Part shown: one piece after another, positions 1 to 5,282 of the stretch
Layout: each line of letters begins with the position of its first letter
Position numbering within the stretch: the first letter of the stretch is position 1
Assembly: GCA_017557085.1 (NCBI GenBank)
Contig: JAFZAR010000325.1
Location: forward strand, 1 to 5,560
Length of the DNA stretch: 5,560 bases
Origin: Verrucomicrobiota bacterium
GTDB lineage: Bacteria; Verrucomicrobiota; Verrucomicrobiia; Limisphaerales; UBA1412
Reading direction: 5' to 3'
Notes under the pieces: generated by a model
Told to the model about the DNA's origin: nothing
Databases searched by the model: none
Seen by the model: the letters and a program-made list of their open reading frames with translations, nothing else
Translations under genes and position numbers: made by a program

Positions 1-44
1 ACGAAGGGGCGTTCTACAAGTTCGATCTGCGACATGAAATTTAG
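1..44 (+). CDS. Possible 3' end of an upstream gene (partial)
   Basis: The third forward frame reads EGAFYKFDLRHEI and then a TAG stop at 42-44, with an unremarkable codon choice. The other two forward frames also stop within 75 bases and read less like protein. Fourteen codons are too few to identify a family, and the gene body lies outside the window. A hairpin follows at 69-91. This is a weak call based on sequence texture only; the stretch could equally be noncoding. Confidence 0.3.
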   Translation, partial: EGAFYKFDLRHEI

Positions 45-68
45 CGGATTCCAATTCAGATCTAAACT

Positions 69-91
69 GTTTTGACGCTAGGCGTTAAAAC
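69..91. repeat. Inverted repeat / hairpin, 10-bp stem with 3-base loop
   Basis: Arms 69-78 and 82-91 pair over 10 positions with one G.T wobble (74 with 86), leaving loop TAG. The stem is G/C in its upper half and A/T in its lower half. It sits 25 bases after the possible CDS end at 44, where a terminator would be expected, but no clear T-run follows on either strand. Its role is therefore uncertain. Confidence 0.4.
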
Positions 92-122
92 TATATTGTT
101 AATAACTTATTTTCTTTTCCCA

Positions 123-149
123 TTCCTCAGCGTTACATACGTCGAGGAA
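123..149. repeat. Imperfect inverted repeat / hairpin
   Basis: TTCCTC at 123-128 pairs exactly with GAGGAA at 144-149. After one A/C mismatch and a G.T wobble, CGT (131-133) pairs with ACG (139-141) around the loop TACAT. No T-run follows on either strand, so it does not look like an intrinsic terminator. It could be an RNA structure, an operator-like palindrome or chance. Confidence 0.3.
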
Positions 150-198
150 CGACCAGAATAAAGTAGCAGATATTTTGCAATCCCGCAAGGGGGATATT

Positions 199-232
199 AA
201 AAGAACCACAGATTCACACCGATAAACACAGA
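199..232 (+). repeat. Degenerate 'accacagat' dispersed repeat, copy A
   Basis: This 34-base stretch has the core GAACCACAGATTCACACCG followed by a CACAGA end. It matches the reverse complement of 648-681 at 26 of 34 aligned positions without gaps. From memory, tracts of the form 'accacagatgaacacagat' are scattered through intergenic DNA of many PVC-group and other environmental bacteria; I cannot run a search to confirm copies elsewhere in this genome. It is not coding: the minus-strand reading frame across it looks like a repeat translated by chance. Confidence 0.6.
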
Positions 233-294
233 ACTGAATGTCGGTAACGTAAATTTTTGTTTGCAAAGGGGGTGTCTTATGAGGTAAATTAAAA

Positions 295-320
295 ACGTGC
301 AAGGCGGTAACCTTGCACGT
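295..320 (-). terminator. Intrinsic terminator for the minus-strand micro-ORF
   Basis: ACGTGCAAGG (295-304) and CCTTGCACGT (311-320) form a perfect 10-bp stem around a 6-base loop. Read on the minus strand, the stem runs straight into a T-rich tail (complement of 288-295, TTTTTAATTT-like), the classic Rho-independent layout. It lies 11 bases beyond the stop codon of the 38-codon ORF at 332-448. The plus strand has no matching T-run after the hairpin, so the terminator points one way, which implies a real minus-strand transcript entering from above position 330. Confidence 0.72.
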
Positions 321-331
321 GTCGCGGATGT

Positions 332-448
332 TTATTTCATCCGTCTATTTATCAGTATGTAACTGATAAACAGGATGATTATTGTAAGGGTTGCTAAATC
401 TTCGGTAATCATCTTTTTTATTTCACCACCTTTCCTATAGTTATTCAT
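332..448 (-). CDS. Predicted 38-residue single-span membrane micro-protein
   Basis: I do not recognise this protein. The chosen ATG at 446-448 has a strong Shine-Dalgarno, AAGGGGGAG, ending two bases upstream. The longer open frame reaching 544 lacks any comparable site and its upstream part looks noncoding. The product has a basic N-terminal third (Arg5, Lys6, Lys11, Lys12), an acidic pair (Glu16, Asp17), one hydrophobic helix at about residues 18-33, and a basic tail (Arg35, Arg36, Lys38). An internal Met13 could give a 26-residue form. The acidic/basic flanks suggest the C-terminus faces the cytoplasm. A terminator follows 11 bases after the stop and a candidate promoter lies upstream, so it looks like a stand-alone unit. 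Possible roles are a membrane-acting toxin peptide or a small subunit of a membrane complex; nothing here proves either. Translation itself is inferred. Confidence 0.5.
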   Translation of the reverse strand: MNNYRKGGEIKKMITEDLATLTIIILFISYILINRRMK

Positions 449-459
449 TTCTCCCCCTT
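449..459 (-). promoter_or_regulatory. Ribosome binding site that sets the micro-ORF start
   Basis: The minus strand reads AAGGGGGAGAA directly before ATG at 448. The purine-rich core resembles AAGGAGG at a usable distance. It is the clearest Shine-Dalgarno in the window and is the main reason for choosing the 38-codon start over the upstream in-frame codons. Confidence 0.55.
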
Positions 460-551
460 CATTTTGGAAAGTATCAAAACGAAATTCATAGGCAAGGAAG
501 TGTGATGGAAACAAAAGATTCCAGCACCGAGCTTTCACCCGCAACGAGTTG

Positions 552-580
552 AGTTTACATCATTTGTTCCCCGTTATCAA
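552..580 (-). promoter_or_regulatory. Candidate sigma70-type promoter for the micro-ORF
   Basis: On the minus strand, TTGATA (580-575, five of six consensus) is followed after 17 bases by TAAACT (557-552, four of six). Transcription would begin near 545 and leave a leader of roughly 100 bases before the ATG at 448. The region is AT-rich, so such matches occur by chance. Confidence 0.3.
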
Positions 581-589
581 ATTGTTATT

Positions 590-640
590 TCGACAGGATC
601 AACAGGATTTGATATTTTTTCATCCTGCGAATCTTATCAA
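590..640. repeat. Imperfect palindromic 'acaggat' element
   Basis: The left arm (590-608) carries two ACAGGAT words and pairs with the reverse complement of the right arm (622-640) at 13 of 19 positions, around an AT-rich centre. It abuts the 'accacagat' copy B at 648-681. From memory, this 'aacaggat...atcctg' motif often adjoins the 'accacagat' motif in intergenic DNA of environmental bacteria. The plus-strand open frame from 549 to 791 runs through these repeats and is not credible as a gene. Confidence 0.5.
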
Positions 641-647
641 AAAAATA

Positions 648-681
648 TCTGTGCGTATCCGTGTTCATCCGTGGTTCCTTA
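648..681 (-). repeat. Degenerate 'accacagat' dispersed repeat, copy B (inverted)
   Basis: Its reverse complement begins TAAGGAACCACGGATGAACA and ends CGCACAGA, matching copy A (199-232) at 26 of 34 positions. The two copies point toward each other and enclose the micro-ORF and its terminator. It is directly next to the palindromic 'acaggat' element at 590-640, so the two form one composite repeat block. Confidence 0.6.
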
Positions 682-688
682 TTTCACC

Positions 689-711
689 CCGTTCCGAGAT
701 TTTCGGAATGG
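689..711. repeat. Inverted repeat / hairpin upstream of the kinase
   Basis: TTCCGA (692-697) and TCGGAA (703-708) are exact inverted copies around GATTT. The stem extends outward through a G.T and two C-G pairs to 689 and 711, giving nine pairs. It lies about 40 bases upstream of the candidate kinase -35 box. It could be an operator-like palindrome or part of the neighbouring repeat block. A T-run at 729-735 is too far away for a simple terminator. Confidence 0.35.
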
Positions 712-753
712 AAACGCTCGGCCCGGTGTTTTTTTACATAGACCGCTTGATTC

Positions 754-781
754 TTGTCTTTGGCATAAAATCTGCTAAAAT
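754..781 (+). promoter_or_regulatory. Candidate promoter of the kinase gene
   Basis: TTGTCT (754-759) and TAAAAT (776-781, five of six consensus) are separated by 16 bases. A second TAAAAT lies at 766-771 but has no suitable -35 partner. The predicted start of transcription falls at about 788, which is the GTG chosen as the kinase start, so the transcript may have little or no leader. Confidence 0.35.
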
Positions 782-787
782 AAGGTT

Positions 788-1786
788 GTGAGTGATAATG
801 ACGGAAAAGTCTCTCTGAAAATGGTTACCTGCTCCAGCTGCGGTTCCAGGGTATTCATCCCGGACAATCTGCAGCCGCTAAGCACCTACCCTTGTTCAAA
901 ATGCGGTCATAACTTCATGGTTCCCATGAGGCTCCGCCAGTTTGAATTGAGAGAGATCATCGGACAAGGCGGAATGGGGACAGTCTTTCGTTCCTTCGAT
1001 GTCATGCTGGAACGCGAAGTCGCTGTCAAACTCATGAAACCGGAGCTGGCTGATGATAAAGAAGCCATCACCTCCTTCCTGCGCGAGGCAAAAGCCGCGG
1101 CAGGACTCAACCACAGCAATATCATTCATATCTACAGCTTTGACGAAAGCGAAGGCAACCGCTATCTGGTCATGGAGCTGGCCAACAACGGCAGTCTGGA
1201 TTCCTGGATCGAATCCGGGCAGATCGTTCCGGAGCTGAATGTTCTGGATATCGGCATCAAGATCGCCTCCGCTCTGGACTGCGCCAATAAACACGGTCTG
1301 CTGCACCGGGATGTCAAACCGGCCAATATCCTGTTCAATAACGAAGGTGAACCCAAACTGGTGGACTTTGGTCTGGCGATCCAGGGCGATGATACCGAAG
1401 TCGGTGAATCGGTTATCTGGGGCACTCCTTATTATATCGCGCCGGAAAAAATACGCCGGGAACGGGAAGATTTCCTGGCGGATATGTACTCTCTGGCCGG
1501 GACACTCTATCATGCCCTGACAGGCCGTGTCCCATTTGATGCTCCTACGGTAGAAGAGGTTGTTTTAGCGCATGTGGAATCCCCGCTGGTTCCTCCCAAT
1601 AAAATCATTCCCTCTATCACAGAAATGACCAGCCAAGTGATCGTCCGGGCCATGGCCAAAGATCCTAATGAACGCTATCAGTCTTATGATGAGTTCATTA
1701 TGGCAATGACGGCCGCCCGCAGTCAGCTTCTCATCCAGACCTATCGCTCCAATGACAGCGAAGAGGAGAAAAAAGGCTGGTGGTAA
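788..1786 (+). CDS. Zinc-ribbon Ser/Thr protein kinase (Hanks type), soluble
   Basis: A cytoplasmic kinase that would phosphorylate Ser/Thr on unknown partner proteins. Residues 15-39 carry two CxxC pairs (Cys15/Cys18, Cys36/Cys39), a small zinc ribbon. The kinase domain spans about 52-310. It has the glycine loop GQGGMG (59-64), Lys81 in AVK, Glu100 of helix C, HRDVKPAN (173-180) with Asp175, DFG (193-195), GTPYYIAPE (212-220) and the C-lobe Arg in NERY. All catalytic residues are intact and it is an RD kinase, so activity controlled through the activation loop is expected. No membrane span or sensor repeat follows; it ends in an acidic-basic tail finishing KKGWW. The start is GTG at 788; ATG at 821 (Met12) is an alternative that keeps the zinc ribbon. 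Neither start has a good Shine-Dalgarno, only TAAGG two bases before the GTG. It converges on the YkgJ-type gene with a 5-bp gap. Confidence 0.94.
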   Translation: MSDNDGKVSLKMVTCSSCGSRVFIPDNLQPLSTYPCSKCGHNFMVPMRLRQFELREIIGQGGMGTVFRSFDVMLEREVAVKLMKPELADDKEAITSFLREAKAAAGLNHSNIIHIYSFDESEGNRYLVMELANNGSLDSWIESGQIVPELNVLDIGIKIASALDCANKHGLLHRDVKPANILFNNEGEPKLVDFGLAIQGDDTEVGESVIWGTPYYIAPEKIRREREDFLADMYSLAGTLYHALTGRVPFDAPTVEEVVLAHVESPLVPPNKIIPSITEMTSQVIVRAMAKDPNERYQSYDEFIMAMTAARSQLLIQTYRSNDSEEEKKGWW

Positions 1787-1791
1787 AAGAA

Positions 1792-2184
1792 TTAGTATTC
1801 AAAATCCGCCGGGTATTCTCTCTTTAAAACACCCTGGTCCAGCAGTGTGCGAACCGCCTGGCAATGAAGAGCCGAGTCGCGCGTTCTCCACTGAAATGGA
1901 TATCCCTTGCACTGAGAAGGTTTTACCGAATGCACCCGGCACACGTTACGCTCACCCAGGAAGATGCAGGTCCCGTCTTCTAACATTTTGACACCCAAAC
2001 CTTTTCTGTCATATCGCAGCTGGGTGTAAGACTGAATGAAATCCTCCTCGGAGATTTTCAGGAACTTTGCCAGCCGGGTGATCTCTTCCTCCGATATCTT
2101 CACTTCCCCTTCCCAGCGGCAGCAGGCTCCGCACATAACACAAGGCACTTTACGCGGAAAATCATCTTGAAGATCATCCATCAT
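1792..2184 (-). CDS. YkgJ-family cysteine-cluster protein (putative Zn/Fe chelating)
   Basis: A 130-residue protein of the YkgJ / CxxCxxCC family, annotated generally as a zinc- or iron-chelating domain of unknown biochemical role. Cys15, Cys18, Cys21 and Cys22 form the signature near the N-terminus. Cys73, Cys82 and Cys92 lie in the typical pattern CIFL...NVCRVH...QCKGYPF, and Cys108 follows. These probably bind a metal or a cluster in the cytoplasm; there is no signal peptide or membrane span. The start is ATG at 2184, with GAGG six bases upstream; the adjacent in-frame ATG at 2181 is possible. It is the last gene of the likely minus-strand operon, 33 bases after the phospholipase stop, and its end lies 5 bp from the kinase stop. 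No clear terminator is visible at its end. Confidence 0.9.
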   Translation of the reverse strand: MMDDLQDDFPRKVPCVMCGACCRWEGEVKISEEEITRLAKFLKISEEDFIQSYTQLRYDRKGLGVKMLEDGTCIFLGERNVCRVHSVKPSQCKGYPFQWRTRDSALHCQAVRTLLDQGVLKREYPADFEY

Positions 2185-2190
2185 AAAGTG

Positions 2191-2194
2191 CCTC
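2191..2194 (-). promoter_or_regulatory. Ribosome binding site of the YkgJ-family gene
   Basis: GAGG on the minus strand sits six bases before ATG at 2184. It supports independent translation initiation after the phospholipase gene. The short inverted repeat AGGCT/AGCCT just upstream (about 2202-2215) has only a 5-bp stem and no T-run, so it is not called a terminator. Confidence 0.5.
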
Positions 2195-2217
2195 GTTTGT
2201 AAGGCTATGCAGCCTCT

Positions 2218-3555
2218 TTAGCGCACAAACATCACACCCGCGCGGAGTGCCTGTTCACGCTGATCGTAATTCAAAAGCGTTTGACCGTAACCGGTGAAGT
2301 ACTGGATATCCAGATACATATCCAGGCAGTTGCCTGTCAGCCGTCCCAGAGGATAGCTCAGATCCAGCTGCATACTGCCCTTTTCCAATTCATCACCCAT
2401 GCGGAACCAGCTGGCCAGCTGGATAGTGTCCGCCCATTGGATAGCGGCTTTCACATCCGCGTGACCACGATAGTGGCGAATGCTCGGATTGTCAGACAAT
2501 GAACCAAAATAGAACCAGAATCCAGGAGCCAAATAACCGTTCAAACGTTCCGGATCACCAAAATAAAGTTTCGGACGCGCGATCACATAATTGATACTGC
2601 GGGAACCCGCGCCATTGCGTCCATTGGATTCATGAGAGATCGCCGTCATCAAATCCATCTTCTCCAGAATACCTTTCGGCTCTTTAAAGATATCCTGCCA
2701 GTTGTATTGGAGTTCCGGTTTGAACATCGTATCCAGGAACGGAGCGGATTCACCGGCCAGATCCCATTCTGTATTCTGCGTATAAGTGATGAATACATTG
2801 GTAAAACCGTTCCATTTTTCCGCAAAGTAAGAATCCTCAGTGAACAGTCTATAGCGCAAACTGACCTGGAAACGGGCATTGGGGAAAGTTCCTCTCAAAC
2901 GTCCATCCGTTCCGCTGGGATTGGCACCGATCAGGAAATAGATCGGATCATAACCGGCAAAGTGCTTGCTGAAGTAATCCACCATCGCGTTCCGTTGTTT
3001 CGATTCCTTGCCTTCCAGCTTGGCATCAGCTTCTCCCAACTCTCCGGTGATGTAAGGAGAACCCTTCGTGGGATCGACCTTGCCGTCCGCTTTGAGTTCA
3101 GGGGCTTGTCCGCTGAGCTGCAGGGATATAGTCGAAGCATTGTCCAGAGAGATCTGAACATCACCCTGTGTGTTTTCGACCGGCACCTTGTACTGACGGG
3201 ATTTGAAGGTCCCCGGCTCCATATCGATCCATTCCTTGCCGGAATCACTCTTGATAAGTACTTCTTTTTGAATGCCATTTTGAGTGATATAAGCCGTCAT
3301 CTCAGACGGTATTTCAAAACGCTCTTTGGAAGTGCCGTTGTTCATAAAAAGAACAGTCACTGTCACCGGACCCGAAACCTCACCGGTATCCCTGGGAGCG
3401 CTCAGAAGATAAGAAATAGAGGGTGCGGTTTCTGCGGCTGTATCACAAACTCCTGTAGAAGGAAGAGATGTGAATAACAAGCAAGCAACGAGACAAGCAC
3501 GAACAACATTGCGGCCTTTCAAAAGATTGAAGGTCGTAAACACATTATTTTTCAT
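2218..3555 (-). CDS. pldA: Outer-membrane phospholipase A1 (OMPLA/PldA family)
   Basis: A beta-barrel lipase that would cleave phospholipid acyl chains in the outer membrane. Numbered from the ATG at 3555 (445 residues), a signal peptide occupies about 1-40, with its hydrophobic core in ACLVACLLFTSLPS. Residues 45-155 form an extra strand-rich, Ig-like looking domain. The barrel runs from about 190 to the end. The active-site block HESNGRNGAGSRSIN keeps His308, Ser310 and Asn322 at the spacing of E. coli His142, Ser144 and Asn156, and also the calcium-site Arg and Ser. Near the end, QYFTGYGQTLLNYD matches the family's last strands. E. coli PldA precursor is 289 residues, so the added length is the N-terminal domain. 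An in-frame GTG at 3570 would add five residues; ATG is preferred. It lies 60 bp after the transporter gene and 33 bp before the YkgJ-type gene. Assignment to the family is firm; the symbol is by homology. Confidence 0.9.
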   Translation of the reverse strand: MKNNVFTTFNLLKGRNVVRACLVACLLFTSLPSTGVCDTAAETAPSISYLLSAPRDTGEVSGPVTVTVLFMNNGTSKERFEIPSEMTAYITQNGIQKEVLIKSDSGKEWIDMEPGTFKSRQYKVPVENTQGDVQISLDNASTISLQLSGQAPELKADGKVDPTKGSPYITGELGEADAKLEGKESKQRNAMVDYFSKHFAGYDPIYFLIGANPSGTDGRLRGTFPNARFQVSLRYRLFTEDSYFAEKWNGFTNVFITYTQNTEWDLAGESAPFLDTMFKPELQYNWQDIFKEPKGILEKMDLMTAISHESNGRNGAGSRSINYVIARPKLYFGDPERLNGYLAPGFWFYFGSLSDNPSIRHYRGHADVKAAIQWADTIQLASWFRMGDELEKGSMQLDLSYPLGRLTGNCLDMYLDIQYFTGYGQTLLNYDQREQALRAGVMFVR

Positions 3556-3615
3556 ATATTTATTGTGCACAAACGCATAATGACCAGAAACTCAGGGAAT
3601 CGTATGCCTGAAAGT

Positions 3616-5205
3616 CTAGTCTTCTTCGGGCAGCGGTTTATTCACCGTTTCAGGTGCCCAAATCAGGGCTACAATACCAATTATGTAGGAACTTGCAATC
3701 AAAACCGCAGCGATACGGAATCCGGCAAAGGCCGTTTTTCCATCTAAAGCTACAGCCAAACTGCCCAGCATCAACACACCGGCAGCTGTGATGAAACGTC
3801 CTACGTTGTAGCAAAAACTGATACCAGTACTGCGAAGCCGTGTCGGGAACAACTCCGGCAGATAAACCGCGTAACCGCCAAAAGGCACTTGTGTCGCGAA
3901 TCCTAAGAACGGCCACAAATACCAGATTTGGTAGGCTTCTTTAAAGGTCAAAAACACCAGACCGACCGCGATCCATCCCATGATCATCGCTCCCAGGAAA
4001 GTCGCGCGACGGCCAATACGACTCGCGGCTATGACAAAGAAGTACATACCGAAAAACGCGCCTGTCTGCTGCAGCATCAAAGCCTTGGAACGAAGGCGGG
4101 TCTTGCTGCTTTCGTCCATACCTCTGGGGATCAGTTGTTTGATCATCTCCACCTCAGAAGCCATCAGCGGCTCGGTCAGAGCTTTGCTTTCCTCAATACG
4201 CGGTTTGATTTCCAAATTGATACGGAGATTCTTGAATTGCTTCTGCTGCTGTTCATCCATTCCCTGGATAATGGCTACCTGTTCGGCAGGCGACGCGGAG
4301 ACCAGTTGTTCATAACGAACCTTATCTTCCTGAGTCATCGTGGGAATAATGGACTTGATCAGATCCGAACTCCAGAAACCGGCACCCCACAATCCCAGTA
4401 CGCCGGCCACGGCCAAGGCAATACCAACCAAGGCATTGCGTCTCCAGGTAGGATGACCGAAAAGATCTTTGACACTGCCGAACTGTTTGCTCTTATCTCC
4501 CGGATTCGCCAGAGCGGCAGCACGGGCTTTGACCCATTTCTCCGGTTCATGCATTTTGAACATGACCATGACACCAATGAGAGCCGGGAAAGTCCCTACA
4601 AAGTACAAACCCTGCCATCCCCACATCGGAACGATTACACCTAAGAGCCATGCGCCAAATAAGTTACCCACAGCGGAAAGAGCCTGCATCATACCCAGAG
4701 CGCCCGCGCGGGCATTCTCCGGCATCACTTCGGCAACCAATGCGGCACCAACGGCAAACTCGCCGCCCACGCCTAAGCCGGTCAGGAATCGTCCTATCGC
4801 AAAGAAATGATACGGGGTAAATGTGATTCCGACATCTGCCAGACAGCGTCCCAGTGCCAAGCTGAATTCACTTGTCGCCAAACCGGACAGTCCTGTAAAG
4901 GCCGCGTAAAGGATGATCGTTACCGCCATAGTCTTAGCACGTCCCCAGCGATCACCCAGCACACCAAAGATCAAACCACCGATAGCCCAGCCAATAATGA
5001 AAATGGTCGTGACCCAGGAGCCGGCACTGTAGCGAGCCGCTTCTCCAACCGTCGGCAGCAATTCCTTCATGGCATCCGCGCGGGAAGCCGTAAACAGCTG
5101 CTGATCCATCGTGTCGAACATCCAGCCGCAAGCAGCCAGGATGAAAACAAGCCAATGATATCCTTTCAGATATCTCCACCAACTACCGGAATGAGTAGAA
5201 TTCAT
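3616..5205 (-). CDS. Major facilitator superfamily transporter (sugar/metabolite type)
   Basis: A 529-residue inner-membrane secondary transporter; substrate unknown. TM1 is around 17-37 and contains GWMFDTMD. Motif A GDRWGRAKT is at 84-92, and the TM4 motif GRFLTGLGVGGE at 138-149. A second, motif A-like SRIGRR lies at 395-400 between TM8 and TM9, and PELFPTRLRSTG at 450-461 matches the TM10-11 loop of sugar and aromatic-acid MFS members. The C-terminus is APETVNKPLPEED. Two features are unusual: about 95 polar residues (roughly 282-375) between TM7 and TM8, expected to lie outside the inner membrane, and about 20 extra residues between TM3 and TM4. The frame is intact throughout. The start is ATG at 5205, without a clear Shine-Dalgarno. 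It is the first gene of the probable operon with the phospholipase and YkgJ genes, and is divergent from a Gfo/Idh/MocA dehydrogenase, which hints at uptake of a sugar-like compound. Confidence 0.92.
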   Translation of the reverse strand: MNSTHSGSWWRYLKGYHWLVFILAACGWMFDTMDQQLFTASRADAMKELLPTVGEAARYSAGSWVTTIFIIGWAIGGLIFGVLGDRWGRAKTMAVTIILYAAFTGLSGLATSEFSLALGRCLADVGITFTPYHFFAIGRFLTGLGVGGEFAVGAALVAEVMPENARAGALGMMQALSAVGNLFGAWLLGVIVPMWGWQGLYFVGTFPALIGVMVMFKMHEPEKWVKARAAALANPGDKSKQFGSVKDLFGHPTWRRNALVGIALAVAGVLGLWGAGFWSSDLIKSIIPTMTQEDKVRYEQLVSASPAEQVAIIQGMDEQQQKQFKNLRINLEIKPRIEESKALTEPLMASEVEMIKQLIPRGMDESSKTRLRSKALMLQQTGAFFGMYFFVIAASRIGRRATFLGAMIMGWIAVGLVFLTFKEAYQIWYLWPFLGFATQVPFGGYAVYLPELFPTRLRSTGISFCYNVGRFITAAGVLMLGSLAVALDGKTAFAGFRIAAVLIASSYIIGIVALIWAPETVNKPLPEED

Positions 5206-5230
5206 AGCATTTATGTTTGGAACTATCCTT

Positions 5231-5260
5231 TTGACAGAACCAAAAGACTTTCGATTTTAT
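5231..5260 (+). promoter_or_regulatory. Possible promoter of the oxidoreductase gene
   Basis: A perfect TTGACA (5231-5236) is followed after 18 bases by TTTTAT (5255-5260, four of six). Its -10 box occupies almost the same bases as the -10 of the opposing transporter promoter. An alternative -10, GATAAT at 5321-5326 (five of six), is much closer to the gene but has no recognisable -35 box. Confidence 0.3.
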
Positions 5261-5282
5261 TCCTTTTTTTTTGAAAATCCAA
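5254..5282 (-). promoter_or_regulatory. Candidate promoter of the transporter operon
   Basis: On the minus strand TTGGAT (5282-5277) and TAAAAT (5259-5254, five of six consensus) are 17 bases apart, with a nine-A tract inside the spacer. Transcription would start near 5247, giving a leader of about 40 bases. It overlaps a possible plus-strand promoter in the same intergenic region. Confidence 0.4.

Noticed and set aside
99..302. Minus-strand 67-codon open frame
   Set aside because: It starts inside the terminator hairpin and passes through repeat copy A; composition is not protein-like.
332..448. Micro-protein as KdpF, CydX or another known small subunit
   Set aside because: It lacks the LxYALxxPE-type pattern of KdpF and the W-rich start of CydX, and no partner genes are nearby.
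449..544. N-terminal extension of the micro-ORF to 70 codons
   Set aside because: No SD at the far start, and the extension reads like untranslated leader; the strong SD belongs to the ATG at 448.
549..791. Plus-strand 80-codon open frame
   Set aside because: It runs through the acaggat and accacagat repeats; the peptide (VRIRVHPWFL type) is the usual chance translation of that repeat, and it has no ribosome binding site.
896..1513. Long minus-strand open frame of 205 codons inside the kinase gene
   Set aside because: It is antisense to a kinase with every catalytic motif intact; shadow of biased codon use.
2202..2215. Short inverted repeat AGGCT/AGCCT as a terminator between phospholipase and YkgJ genes
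   Set aside because: Only five pairs and no T-run; too weak to separate the two genes transcriptionally.
2632..3477. Plus-strand open frame of 281 codons opposite the phospholipase
   Set aside because: The opposite strand encodes an intact OMPLA with its active site; no family features in this frame.
3928..4644. Plus-strand open frame of 238 codons opposite the transporter
   Set aside because: His/Gln-rich shadow of the MFS gene with no recognisable domain or start signal.
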